This document shows positions 38,000 to 47,385 of a stretch of DNA of 64,000 nt, in pieces (the stretch's first letter is position 1; every line of letters begins with the position of its first letter). Location: the NCBI GenBank assembly GCA_958295845.1, contig OY282376.1, forward strand, positions 4,477,022 through 4,541,021, read 5' to 3'. The position numbers and the translations under genes are program-made. Origin of the DNA: Caldilineaceae bacterium. GTDB taxonomy: Bacteria; Chloroflexota; Anaerolineae; Caldilineales; Caldilineaceae. The notes below the pieces were generated by a model. The model worked only from the letters and a program-made list of their open reading frames with translations, was not told where the DNA came from and did not search any database.

Positions 38000-38165
38000 G
38001 TAGCCGAGTCTCGGGCGATTCTGAACCGGATTGCGGGCGAGGCCAGTTCTGCGTGAGCGCGGGTTTGCAGTTCTTCAAGCGCGATTCCAGTTAGTCTCAC
38101 AGGTTTAATATCAAGGCACTGGTTGAAAGCGGCAGGTGACTGCCGCTTTTTGCGCGCCTGCCAGT
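38000..38165 (-). pseudogene. Remnant resembling the 5' end and leader of pheS
   Basis: On the minus strand, codons near 38040-38082 read ALEELQTRAHAEL, against ALEELQPRALDEL at the start of pheS (residues 3-15). The DNA matches closely there (GCGCTTGAAGAACT core). The similarity extends upstream through a stem of GGC/GCC type and a TTTTGCGCG word found in both leaders. Downstream the frame no longer resembles PheS. The coordinates are approximate. Confidence 0.5.
38128..38151 (+). terminator. Terminator-like hairpin after the aldolase gene
   Basis: A perfect 8-bp stem AGCGGCAG / CTGCCGCT with a GTGA loop, followed by TTTT. It is about 185 bases past the aldolase stop. Confidence 0.7.
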
Positions 38166-38290
38166 TGATGGAGGTGGTTGTTGGGCGACACTTGGTTGCA
38201 TGGAGTTTGATTTAGGGAGAATGCGGGGATGGGCTTTGTGAGCGGGCGGACACCCAGCGGCTACGGCGGCACCCTGGCGGTAGGGTAATG

Positions 38291-38365
38291 GAGGGGGCGT
38301 TGCGGGGGGGAATACCCCCTGCGCAAGGGGCACAGTGGAGGCCGCTTGCGGCCGACCACCCTGAA
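38291..38365 (+). repeat. REP-like element, diverged partial copy C4
   Basis: GGGCGTTGCGGGGGG, a hairpin-forming TACCCCCTGCGCAAGGGG, then GGCCGCTTGCGGCC. It has the same order of parts as C1-C3 but a changed sequence. The remaining 37943-38433 gap holds the pheS remnant and no other gene. Confidence 0.5.
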
Positions 38366-38433
38366 TTCAGGGAGAGAGAAGACAGCTTTGCTGACGTCGG
38401 GATGATGGCTGAGGGGGTCGGGGGGTGACTGGG

Positions 38434-41400
38434 TTAACACGGCAGGTGCGGGCCCCAGGATGGCGCGCCCTCCTCTGCAGGGTGCTGGGTCAGGCGGAGG
38501 GGGTCTGAACCGTCGGCGTTCATTACGTAGACGTCAAGAATCTGATTGCGCCGCGACTCGAAGGCGATTTTGCTGCCGTCGGGCGACCAGGAAGGGTCGG
38601 CATCCCAGCCAGGGTAGGTGGTGAGGCGGGTGAGGCCCGAACCGTCGATATTGATTGCGTAGATGTCAGTAGAGCCGGCGCGGCCAGAAGTAAATGCGAT
38701 GCGGCGGCCGTCGGGCGACCAGTCAGGGTGGGCATCGGATTCAGGATGGTTGGTCAGGCGAGTGAGCCCGGCGCCGTCGACGTCAAGAAGGTAGATATCG
38801 AGGTTGTTGTCGCGGAAGGACTCGAATGCAACGCGGTTGCCGTCGGGCGACCAGGCGGGAAACTGATCAGATTCGGCGTTATCGGTGAGACGCACAAGAT
38901 TGGAACCATCGGCGTTCATCAGGTAGATCTCCCAGTTGCCGTCTCGGAAAGACTGAAACGCAATTCTGCTGCCGTCGTGCGACCAGGTGGCAAGGGTATC
39001 GGATGCAGGGTGATTGGTGAGTCGGGTGGGGTCGGAACCGTCGGCGTTCATCAGGTAGATCTCCCAGTTGCCGTCTCGGAAAGACTGAAATGCGATTTTG
39101 CTGCCATCGGGCGACCAGGCAGGATAGCGATCGGATGCAAGATGATGTGTAAGCCGGTTCCAGGTTTGACCGTAATCGGTGGTGGCGTAGATTTCATAGT
39201 TGCCGTCGCGGTAGGCGTGGAAGGCGATCCGCGACCGCATTTCGGCGGCGGGTGATGTTACGGTGGCAGAGATGCGCTGCGACCAGGGGCCGAAAACGCC
39301 GGCAAGGTTAACGGCGCGTACCTGGTAGTGGTAGGTTTGGCCTACAGCCAGATCCTCGTGTTTGAAGCTTGTGTTTGTGAGATAAAAGCCGCCAATCTGC
39401 AGCCGGTTTGCGGCTGGGTCCCATGCCCACAGTTCATAGCGTACGGCGCCGGACACCGGCGTCCAGGTCAGTTGAACCGCGCCGCCGGCAGTTTGTGCGT
39501 TTAGCTGGGGAGCAGTCGGCGGAGGCGTTTGTGCCAAGGGGCGCGGGGAGCGGCTCCAAGATGGTTCGACATCTCTGGCTGGGTTATCCGTCAGGCGGGT
39601 GAGACCGGAGCCGTCGGCGTTGATGGCGTAGATCTCCCAATTGCCTGCTCGATTGGAGGTGAAGGAGATCTGACTGCCGTCTTCCGACCAGGTGGGATAC
39701 CGATCGTCTGCGAGATTGTAAGTAAGGCGTGTTAAGCCAGTGCCATCTGCGTTCATCACAAAGATGTCGTGGAACCCGTCGAACCCGGATTGGAATGCCA
39801 GTTTGTTGCCGTCGGGCGACCAGGAGGCGAACCAATCGTTGAGAGGGGAGTAGGTGAGGCGGGTGAGGCCTGAACCGTCGGTGTTCATCAGGTAGATCTC
39901 GTTGTTGCCGTCTCGGTCTGAGTAGAAGGCAATTCTGCGGCCGTCGGGGGACCAGGCGGGGAAGCCATCCCACTGAGGATGATTGGTCAGACGGGTGACA
40001 CCGGCGCCATCGTCGTTCATGAGGTAGATTTCACCGTTGCCGTCGCGTGTTGACTCAAAGGCGATCAGAGTGCCATCGGGAGACCATGTGGGGAAGTAAT
40101 TCGCTCGGTAGTGGTCGGTAAGTTGGGTAAGACCGGTGCCATCGGCGTTGATGACGTAGATTTCCCAGTCGACGGCGTGATCTGAGACATATGCAATTCT
40201 GGCGCCATCGGGCGACCAGACAGGGAACCAGTCGGTGAATGAACTGTAGGTAAGGCGGGTGAGGCCGGTGCCATCGGCGTTCATGATATAGATGTCGTCG
40301 TCTCCGTCACGGTCAGAGGCGAATGCGATCCGGGTCGGGACGTGGGCCTGAGCGGCGTTGAGGGACGCGGAGACGGGCTGCGACCACTCGCCGGCCGCGC
40401 CGGCGGCATCGACCCTTCGCACCTGATAGGTGTAGTCGATGCCGGCTTCGGGAGCGATGTGCTTGAACGTGACGGTCCTGAGGTTGTTTCCGCCGATTTG
40501 TACCCAGCCGCCGGCACTGGTCCACGATCGGATTTCGTAGCGCACTGCAGCGGTCACGGGCGTCCACCTGAGCTGGATCCCGCCCTGCTTCGCCGCTGCG
40601 GTCAGTACGGGTATGGTGGGGACCGGCAAACTCTCAATGGGTGCAGAAGAAGGTCTCCAGGATGGTGAGGTATCGCTGGCAGGGTTGTCGGTCAGTCGGG
40701 TGAGCCCTGAACCGTCTGTGTTGATGACGAAGATCTCCATTTCCCTGTCGACAAATTGGGTAAATGCTAACCGATTTCCGTCCGGCGACCAGGAGGGGTT
40801 GGAAGTACCATCAACTGCTTCGGTAAAGCGGGTGCTCCCGGAGCCATCGGCGTTCATGATGTGGACGTCGCCTCCGCTCCCACTGTGACGCACATAAGCG
40901 ATCTTGCTACCGTCGGGAGACCAGGCGGGGCTGTCATCTCCTTCAGGATTGTTGGTGAGGCGGGAGAGGCCCGAACCGTCGGGATTTATGACGAAGATGT
41001 CAGGGTTGCCCAGGCGATAGGATACGAACGCAATCTTGCTGCCGTCGGGCGACCAAGCGGGAGAACCGTCCCATTCGGGATGGTCGGTAAGGCGAGTGGC
41101 GCCCGTACCGTCGGCGTTCATCACGTAGATCTCAGAATTACCGTCGCGATATGATTTGAAGGTAATCCTCTTGCCATCGGGAGACCAGGATGGGCTCTCA
41201 TCGCCACTTGGGTGGTTGGTTAGATTGACGGGGCCCGTCCCATCGGCGTTCATGACGTAGATTTCGAAATTTCCGTCGCGAGTGGAATCGAAGGCAATTC
41301 GGTTGCCGTCGGGGGACCAGGCGGGATCGTTGTCCCAATCAGGGTGGTCTGTCAGGCGGGTGACATTGGAGCCATCGTCGTTCATCACGTAGATATCGTA

Positions 41401-43056
41401 GTTGCCGCCGCGGTTGGAGTTAAAGACAATCAGAGAGGGCGCGTCGGGCTGCGCCGCGGTGACGGTGGCGGGGACAAACGGTGACCAGGGGCTGGCGTCG
41501 CCGGCGGCGTTGACGGCGCGCACTGTATAGTAGAAGGTTGTGCCGACCGCGAGCCGGTTGTGCTGGAAGGCGGTGACGGTCAGGTTGTTGCCGCCGATGT
41601 CCTGCCAGTCGTCGGCTTCGGTCCAAACCCAGAGCTCGTAGCGGACTGCGCCGGCCACGGCGTCCCAACTCAGATCCACGGCGCCGGCGGTTGGTTGTGC
41701 GGTCAGGCCGGGCGCGGGCAGCGCGGGCGGCGTTGTGGTAGGCGTAGCAGTGGGCGTAGCGGTAGGCGGTGCGGACGGGTCCGGGGTAAGGGTTGGCGTT
41801 GATGTTGACGATTGTGTGTCGGTTACTGTGGCGGGGATTGGTTCGGACCAGGCACTTGCTTCGCCGGAGCCGCTGATGGCGCGTATGGAATAGTAGTATG
41901 TTATGCCTGCGGAGAGTCCGGCGTGCGTATAGCTCGTGCCGGTCAGATTGTCAGGGCCGATCGGAACCCACCCTTCTTCCGCGGTCCAAGACCATAGTTC
42001 GTAGCGGATTGCGGCGGCAACGACATTCCAGTTCAGAATCACTGCGTTCGCTGCCGGCTGGGCGGTCAGGGCGGGAATTGCCAGTGCCGGTGTCGTAGAA
42101 GTCAGTGTAATCGTTGGCGTATTCGTTGGCGCAACTGTCTCTGTCGGCGTCGGCGTGAATGCAGGCGTTGGTGTCGGTGTTGAAGTCGGTGTAGCTGTCG
42201 AAGCCGGCGTCCAAGTAAGCGTTGGTGTCGGTGTTGATGTCGGTGCAAATGTCGAAGCCGGCGTCCAAGTAGGCGTTGGTGTCGGTGCAGGGGTCGAGTT
42301 TGGCGGTGTTGGGGTTGCTGTTGGCGTGGTCGCTGGCGTTGGCGTCGGGGTCGGTGTTAGCGCATCGAAAGAGGCGGCGGATATCAGTTGCGACCATGGG
42401 CTTGTTTCGCCGGAACCGGTGAAGGCACGAGCCTGGTAGAAGAAGGTCGTGTTTGGGAGAGGGAAGACGTGGGTGTAGCTGGTTGCGGTCAAGGCGTCGC
42501 CGCCGAGTCTTTGCCAGCCAGGAGTATGGTCCCACCACGTCCATAGCTCGTAGCGTGCGGCGCCGGTTACAGCGTCCCACGACAAGTCCACTGTGCCGTA
42601 ATCGTTGTACGGAGGCGGTGCATCTACGGGCCGGGGGGGTGCGCCTGGTAACGGGGTGGGTACGGGCCGTACTTGTGCGGACAGTATGGGCGCGGCCAGA
42701 TTACCGGGAACGGTAACGAGGACGGGCTGGGACCATTCGCTGACGTCGCCGAACGCGCCGACGGCGCGTATCTGGTAGTAGTAGGCGGTGCCAGTCGAGA
42801 TGCCGGCGTGGGTGTAGCTGGTGTCGGTGAGGTCGTCGCCGCCGAGCTGTATCCAGCCGCCGGCGGAGGTCCAGGACCAGAGTTCGTAACGCAGTGCGCC
42901 GGGCACGGCCGGCCAGCGCAGTTCTATGGCGCCGTCTGCCCGTTGCGCGGTCAATTGGGGGGCAGAGAGGGTGGATGCTGGTGAAGGCTGCTGCGCCAAG
43001 GCAACGTTGGCGCAGGACAAGAGGGCGACGAAGAGAGTCAGGAGGGACGACGCCAA
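38434..43056 (-). CDS. Exported FN3 / triple TolB-like beta-propeller protein
   Basis: 1540 residues with an N-terminal signal sequence. Six fibronectin type III domains are visible: two before a Thr-Pro linker (about 232-320), one and one more around a second linker, and one before each of propellers 2 and 3. Three blocks each hold exactly six PD40/TolB blades with the pattern IAF.S.RDGN.EIYVMNADGSGLTRLT...PAWSPDG, at about 545-805, 912-1170 and 1275-1540. The start is a TTG; no ATG exists and the frame stays open for about 55 bases upstream, so the exact start is unsure. Probable surface adhesion or sensing role; no catalytic residues seen. Confidence 0.85.
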   Translation of the reverse strand: MASSLLTLFVALLSCANVALAQQPSPASTLSAPQLTAQRADGAIELRWPAVPGALRYELWSWTSAGGWIQLGGDDLTDTSYTHAGISTGTAYYYQIRAVGAFGDVSEWSQPVLVTVPGNLAAPILSAQVRPVPTPLPGAPPRPVDAPPPYNDYGTVDLSWDAVTGAARYELWTWWDHTPGWQRLGGDALTATSYTHVFPLPNTTFFYQARAFTGSGETSPWSQLISAASFDALTPTPTPTPATTPTATPTPPNSTPAPTPTPTWTPASTFAPTSTPTPTLTWTPASTATPTSTPTPTPAFTPTPTETVAPTNTPTITLTSTTPALAIPALTAQPAANAVILNWNVVAAAIRYELWSWTAEEGWVPIGPDNLTGTSYTHAGLSAGITYYYSIRAISGSGEASAWSEPIPATVTDTQSSTSTPTLTPDPSAPPTATPTATPTTTPPALPAPGLTAQPTAGAVDLSWDAVAGAVRYELWVWTEADDWQDIGGNNLTVTAFQHNRLAVGTTFYYTVRAVNAAGDASPWSPFVPATVTAAQPDAPSLIVFNSNRGGNYDIYVMNDDGSNVTRLTDHPDWDNDPAWSPDGNRIAFDSTRDGNFEIYVMNADGTGPVNLTNHPSGDESPSWSPDGKRITFKSYRDGNSEIYVMNADGTGATRLTDHPEWDGSPAWSPDGSKIAFVSYRLGNPDIFVINPDGSGLSRLTNNPEGDDSPAWSPDGSKIAYVRHSGSGGDVHIMNADGSGSTRFTEAVDGTSNPSWSPDGNRLAFTQFVDREMEIFVINTDGSGLTRLTDNPASDTSPSWRPSSAPIESLPVPTIPVLTAAAKQGGIQLRWTPVTAAVRYEIRSWTSAGGWVQIGGNNLRTVTFKHIAPEAGIDYTYQVRRVDAAGAAGEWSQPVSASLNAAQAHVPTRIAFASDRDGDDDIYIMNADGTGLTRLTYSSFTDWFPVWSPDGARIAYVSDHAVDWEIYVINADGTGLTQLTDHYRANYFPTWSPDGTLIAFESTRDGNGEIYLMNDDGAGVTRLTNHPQWDGFPAWSPDGRRIAFYSDRDGNNEIYLMNTDGSGLTRLTYSPLNDWFASWSPDGNKLAFQSGFDGFHDIFVMNADGTGLTRLTYNLADDRYPTWSEDGSQISFTSNRAGNWEIYAINADGSGLTRLTDNPARDVEPSWSRSPRPLAQTPPPTAPQLNAQTAGGAVQLTWTPVSGAVRYELWAWDPAANRLQIGGFYLTNTSFKHEDLAVGQTYHYQVRAVNLAGVFGPWSQRISATVTSPAAEMRSRIAFHAYRDGNYEIYATTDYGQTWNRLTHHLASDRYPAWSPDGSKIAFQSFRDGNWEIYLMNADGSDPTRLTNHPASDTLATWSHDGSRIAFQSFRDGNWEIYLMNADGSNLVRLTDNAESDQFPAWSPDGNRVAFESFRDNNLDIYLLDVDGAGLTRLTNHPESDAHPDWSPDGRRIAFTSGRAGSTDIYAINIDGSGLTRLTTYPGWDADPSWSPDGSKIAFESRRNQILDVYVMNADGSDPLRLTQHPAEEGAPSWGPHLPC

Positions 43057-43111
43057 TGTCGCGCGGTGTAGGTGGGGGCTGGTTTTGCGTTGTTCGTGGT
43101 TCGTTACGGAA

Positions 43112-44137
43112 TCAGCCTACGCGTTCTAGGAAGCGGACGTCGTTGGTGAAGAAGTAGCGGATGTCGTCGATGCCGTATTTGAGCATGGCGATGCGCTCGG
43201 GGCCCATGCCGAAGGCGAAGCCGCTGTAGACAGCGGGATCGTAGCCGCCGTTGTGGAGGACGATGGGGTGGACCATGCCGGCGCCGAGGATTTCGAGCCA
43301 GCCGGTGTTTTTGCAGATGCGGCAGCCTTTGGCTTCGCAGAGGACGCAGCCGGAGTCGACTTCGACGCTGGGTTCGGTGAAGGGGAAGTAGCTTTTGCGG
43401 AAGCGGAGTGCGCAGCCTTCGCCGAACATCTGATTGGCGAAGTTGACGAGCGTGCCCTTGAGGTCGCTGAAGGTGACGTTGTGGCCGACGACGAGCCCTT
43501 CGACCTGGTGGAACATCATGTCGTAACGGGCGCTGACATCCTCGTGGCGGTAGCATTTGCCGGGCAGGATGACGCGGATGGGCTCAGGGCAGTATTCGCG
43601 CATGGCGTGGATCTGGCCGGGGCTGGTGTGGGTGCGGAGGATTACGCCGGGGGTGGTGGTGTAGAAGGTATCCCACATGTCGCGGGCGGGGTGGCCCGGG
43701 GGGATGTTAAGGAGGCCGAAGTTGTTTTCGTCGGTCTCGACTTCGGGTGAGTCGTAGACCTGGAAGCCCATCTGGCCGAAGATTTGGGCGATTTCGCGCA
43801 GGGTCTGGTTGCTGGGATGGATTTTGCCGAGGGTGGGGCGGCGGCCGGGCATGGTGACGTCGACGCCTTCGGCGGCGAGGGAACGCTCCATCTCCTGATT
43901 GCGGATGGCCTCCTGACGGGAATGGAGGGCAGCCTCGAGCAGGTTTTTGAGTTCATTGCCGGCGCGGCCGGCGGCGGGGCGTTCTTCGCGCGGCAGGTCG
44001 CTGAGGCCGCGCAGGAAGTCGGTGAGGGCGCCGTTGCGGCCGAGGTAGTCGCGGAACCAGGCTTCGGTGGCCTCGACGGTGTCGGCGGCGTTTAGTTCAT
44101 CTAGTGCGCGGGGTTGAAGTTCTTCAAGCGCCTGCAT
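43112..44137 (-). CDS. pheS: Phenylalanyl-tRNA synthetase alpha subunit
   Basis: 341 residues. The N-terminal coiled coil is followed by the class II core with motif 2 (RVILPGKCYRHEDVSARYDMMFHQVEGL), FPFTEPSVEVD and motif 3 (GFAFGMGPERIAMLKYGIDDIRYFF). A four-Cys CX2CX4CX2C cluster in the core (CVLCEAKGCRIC) occurs in a subset of bacterial PheS proteins. The beta subunit gene pheT is not next to it: downstream, 55 bases on, lies the propeller protein. It must be elsewhere in the genome because the enzyme needs both subunits. Confidence 0.97.
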   Translation of the reverse strand: MQALEELQPRALDELNAADTVEATEAWFRDYLGRNGALTDFLRGLSDLPREERPAAGRAGNELKNLLEAALHSRQEAIRNQEMERSLAAEGVDVTMPGRRPTLGKIHPSNQTLREIAQIFGQMGFQVYDSPEVETDENNFGLLNIPPGHPARDMWDTFYTTTPGVILRTHTSPGQIHAMREYCPEPIRVILPGKCYRHEDVSARYDMMFHQVEGLVVGHNVTFSDLKGTLVNFANQMFGEGCALRFRKSYFPFTEPSVEVDSGCVLCEAKGCRICKNTGWLEILGAGMVHPIVLHNGGYDPAVYSGFAFGMGPERIAMLKYGIDDIRYFFTNDVRFLERVG

Positions 44138-44294
44138 AGTTCATCTCACTGTTACGGATTCAGGGTATTGGTTGACGGCGGCGGGCGGCTGCCTTATTTT
44201 GCGCGTTCGTCAGGTGTCAATCGTAGGGGAAATCGGTTGGCGAGTCAAGATTTGATGGTTCTTGGTGAACGCAGAGGGTCAGTTTTTGGGGGAG

Positions 44295-44525
44295 GGCGGC
44301 GGAGAACTTCAAAAACCCTTATGTCCGCGGAGGACGCGGAGGGGCGCGGAGAACTTCATAACACCTTTTTTGTCCACGGAGGGCACGGAGGGGCACGGAG
44401 AACTGCAAAAACCTCTTTGTCCGCGGAAGACTCGGAGGGGCACGGAGAACTTCAAAAACCTCTTTGTCCACGGAGGACACGGAGAACTTCAAGAACCCTT
44501 TTGTCCGCGGAGGGGGCGCGGGAGG
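44295..44525 (+). repeat. A-family G-rich repeats, cluster A2
   Basis: About five units of the CCGCGGAGGACGCGGAGG / CCACGGAGGGCACGGAGG type with AACTTCAAAAACC spacers. It occupies the upstream side of pheS and the 3' side of the protease gene; 44138-44294 shows no gene. Confidence 0.88.
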
Positions 44526-47063
44526 TCAGTTGAGGGAGAAAGGTTTCACGGTGAGGATATAGCCGCCGGGCGCTTCGGGCTCGAAGGTTGTCACGATCAG
44601 ATAGTAGCGGGCCGTTATCGGGGCGCGGATGACGAGCCTGGAGTCACGCAGGAGCAGGCCGGCGCCGTCGTCCCTGCTGACGGTCTGAGTGGGGCGGGGA
44701 CTTCCTCTGAGGCTTAGCGTAAGGAACATGTCGGCCAGGATCGACTGTGCGAGTATTTCGACCGTCTGACCTTGTTGCAGGTCGAGGAAGAAGTAGTCGG
44801 AATCTGTCGGAAAATCTATGTTTCCATAGATAGACTGGCCCACCTGGATGGTCTGGCCTGAGTCGGGGTCATTTACCGGAACGAGATTGTGGTTGGCGGC
44901 GACGACGAAGTTGCCGGGGGTTGTGGCCTTCTGTCCTACGATGAGGAAGTGGGGCGTCAGCCTGCCGAAGATATAGGCGCCATACTCAAAGCCTGTGGCT
45001 TCGAAGGTATCGAAGGTCTCTCCGGTGGTGCCACGGAAGTCGTAGATCGAGACCGTGCTGTCGTTGGTACCGAGCAGGCTGAAGCCGAATTCGGTGAAGG
45101 GCGGCGCATAGATTATGTAGGCCTGGTCGTCCCAATAGTTTTCGAGTGTGAGGCTGTGACGGAGAACACCGCCTGGCGGAGCCGGTACGCGGTCGCCGTG
45201 GCCGCCGGGGTCCTGGCCGGCGATGAGCTGCTGGATGCGGAGCATGAGATCGGTGGAAGAGATGGCGAGTGCGAATTCCCCGAATACCCCGAAATTGCTG
45301 AGTCCGATCACTTCTCCGGTAGCGGAGACAAGGGCTCCTCCACTCTGTCCACCGGCAATTGCAGAGTCGGTCTGGATCAGGGTGATGGCATCAGGCTCCC
45401 ACTGGCGCAGGCGGGAAAGAATGCCGCCGGTGATGGTGGGTTGGGGAAACAGTTCGTACTCGCCGGGGTAGCCGACAAGATAGAGGCGAGAGCCGATGGG
45501 AAGGTCTTCGCCGTCGATCATTGTTACGGGTTCGATGGAGGTATCCAGGGGGCCAAGCACGGCCAGGTCTGCGATCAGGTCCAGATTGTTGACCGCTACC
45601 TCCTCGAATACGGTTCCGTCGGGGAAGACGACGCGCGCTGCATTGTGCGGCCAGACTACATGAGCGGCGGTGACGAGATAACCGCCTTCGATCAGAAAGC
45701 CGCTACCGGAGTTGATTCCGGCTCTTACGTTGGCGATGGCTGCCGAAACTTTGGCGAAGATTTGGGCGGGGGTCAGAGTCAGCGGGCCGGGGAGGGTGGC
45801 GGGCACCCACTTCGACCACGGACCCACGCCGTCGGCGCTGTTCACTGCGCGCAATGTGTATTGGTAGGTTGTGCCTGCGGTCACGCCCCGGTGGGTGAAG
45901 GTTGTGGCGGTGAGGGCGCCATTGTCCAGCCTTTGGAGGCCACCGTAGTCGGTATGCGCCCAGAGCACGTAGCGCACGGCGCCGGGAACTGGGTCCCAGC
46001 TCAATTCGACGACTACCTCGGTTGCGTGCGCGGTCAGCGCCGGCGCAGAGAGCGGGACGGCTGTCGAGGTTGGCGTGGGCGTGGCGGCAGGGGGGGCGGT
46101 TGCTGTCGACGTTGGCGTGGGCGTGGCGGTAAGGGGGTCGGCTGCCGTCGACGTGGGCGTGGGCGTGGAGGCAAGGGAGCCGGCTGTTGTCGACGTTGGC
46201 GTGGGCGTGGATGCAGGGGTCGATGCGGTTTGCGGGGTCGGCGTTGGCGTATCCGTTGCTGACGTGTCGGGCGTCGTCGTTGGCGTCGACGTAATGGACG
46301 AGTCCGGAGTCGATGTTGGCGTCGCTGTCAAAGCTGGTGTTGGTGTCGACGTCAGTATCAGTTGCGATGTTGAGGATGGCGTTGGCGTCGGCGTTGTCGC
46401 TGGCTGTTGCGCTTCGGTGACGGTGGCTGAGGCCTGCTGCGACCACTCGCTCGACTCGCCGGCGGCGTTTTCGGCGCGCATCTGGTAGTAGTAGGTTGTA
46501 CCTACTGTGAGATTGGTATGGGTGTAGGTGGTGGCGGTGAGGTCGTCGCCGCCGATTTGTTGCCAGCCGGTCTCTTCGTTCCACCAGGACCAGAGCAGGT
46601 AGCGTCCGGCGGTGTCCACGGCTGTCCAGGATAGCTCTACGGCGCCGGATGCGGGCTGGGCAGTTAGGGTGGGCGCGTCGAGGGCTGGGGGCGTCGCGGC
46701 GGAGACCCGTTCGGACCAGTCACCGGGTTCTTCATCAGCGTCGATGGCGCGTATCTGGTAGAAGTAGGTGAAGCCGGCGACGAGGTCGGAATGTGTATAG
46801 GAGGCGCCCGTGAGATTGTCGCCGCCGATCTGTTGCCAGCCTGGCTCTGCGTCCCGCCACGACCAGAGTTGGTAGCGTGCGGCGCCGGCCACCTCTGTCC
46901 AGGTCAAATTGACGGCGCGTTCGGCGGCTTCGGCTGTCAGAACCGGAGCAGGGAGCGTGGAAGATTGCTGCGCAAGGGCGGCATTGGCGCCGGTCAGAAT
47001 GGAGGCGACAGCTATGAAGGAGGCCAGCGCTATGGTGAATGTCTTCTGAAAAACGCGGGTCAT
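44526..47063 (-). CDS. Exported FN3 - trypsin-like serine protease
   Basis: 845 residues. Signal sequence 1-32; FN3 domains at about 36-126, 128-217 and 338-427; a Thr-Pro/Ala linker with repeated PTPTST words at 220-338. A trypsin-2/HtrA-like protease domain (about 432-605) has an intact triad H468 (TAAHVV), D499 (ADLAVL) and S574 (GGQSGGAL). The C-terminal 620-845 resembles two PPC-type beta-sandwich domains. It would cleave proteins outside the cell. AAGG lies seven bases before the ATG. The FN3 units closely resemble those in the neighbouring two genes. Confidence 0.88.
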   Translation of the reverse strand: MTRVFQKTFTIALASFIAVASILTGANAALAQQSSTLPAPVLTAEAAERAVNLTWTEVAGAARYQLWSWRDAEPGWQQIGGDNLTGASYTHSDLVAGFTYFYQIRAIDADEEPGDWSERVSAATPPALDAPTLTAQPASGAVELSWTAVDTAGRYLLWSWWNEETGWQQIGGDDLTATTYTHTNLTVGTTYYYQMRAENAAGESSEWSQQASATVTEAQQPATTPTPTPSSTSQLILTSTPTPALTATPTSTPDSSITSTPTTTPDTSATDTPTPTPQTASTPASTPTPTSTTAGSLASTPTPTSTAADPLTATPTPTSTATAPPAATPTPTSTAVPLSAPALTAHATEVVVELSWDPVPGAVRYVLWAHTDYGGLQRLDNGALTATTFTHRGVTAGTTYQYTLRAVNSADGVGPWSKWVPATLPGPLTLTPAQIFAKVSAAIANVRAGINSGSGFLIEGGYLVTAAHVVWPHNAARVVFPDGTVFEEVAVNNLDLIADLAVLGPLDTSIEPVTMIDGEDLPIGSRLYLVGYPGEYELFPQPTITGGILSRLRQWEPDAITLIQTDSAIAGGQSGGALVSATGEVIGLSNFGVFGEFALAISSTDLMLRIQQLIAGQDPGGHGDRVPAPPGGVLRHSLTLENYWDDQAYIIYAPPFTEFGFSLLGTNDSTVSIYDFRGTTGETFDTFEATGFEYGAYIFGRLTPHFLIVGQKATTPGNFVVAANHNLVPVNDPDSGQTIQVGQSIYGNIDFPTDSDYFFLDLQQGQTVEILAQSILADMFLTLSLRGSPRPTQTVSRDDGAGLLLRDSRLVIRAPITARYYLIVTTFEPEAPGGYILTVKPFSLN

Positions 47064-47385
47064 AGTTATACCTTAGCTGCAGGGTGGTTGGCCGCCAACA
47101 GTCTGTATGGTTGCAGTTTATTCCCTTGTGTAAGGGGAGATTGAGGGCCGGACCTTGCCAAGCCCCGCATAATTGGGGATTGTATCTACTTTATGTGCCA
47201 GCCACTAAATATACCTTAGCAACCGATATATTGACCAATCCAAATAGTAGGGAGAAGGCCCAATCGCCGGGTAGGCGCTTTTACTCAAGGTGTTGGCAGT
47301 TTGGGGGGAGGGGAGCGGAATGCAGGAAAGGGACAGGCGGAGTGCAGGACGCGCCCGTTGCGCAGGCACGTCGCTCTCATTGATC
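47064..47385. other. Intergenic region between two FN3 genes
   Basis: No gene. The minus-strand word GCTAAGGTATA occurs twice (about 47069-47080 and 47209-47219), as part of the ribosome site/start region and as a possible -10 region upstream. Confidence 0.4.

Noticed and set aside
44889..46262. 457-codon plus-strand open frame
   Set aside because: Antisense of the FN3 protease, whose catalytic triad and domains are clear on the minus strand.
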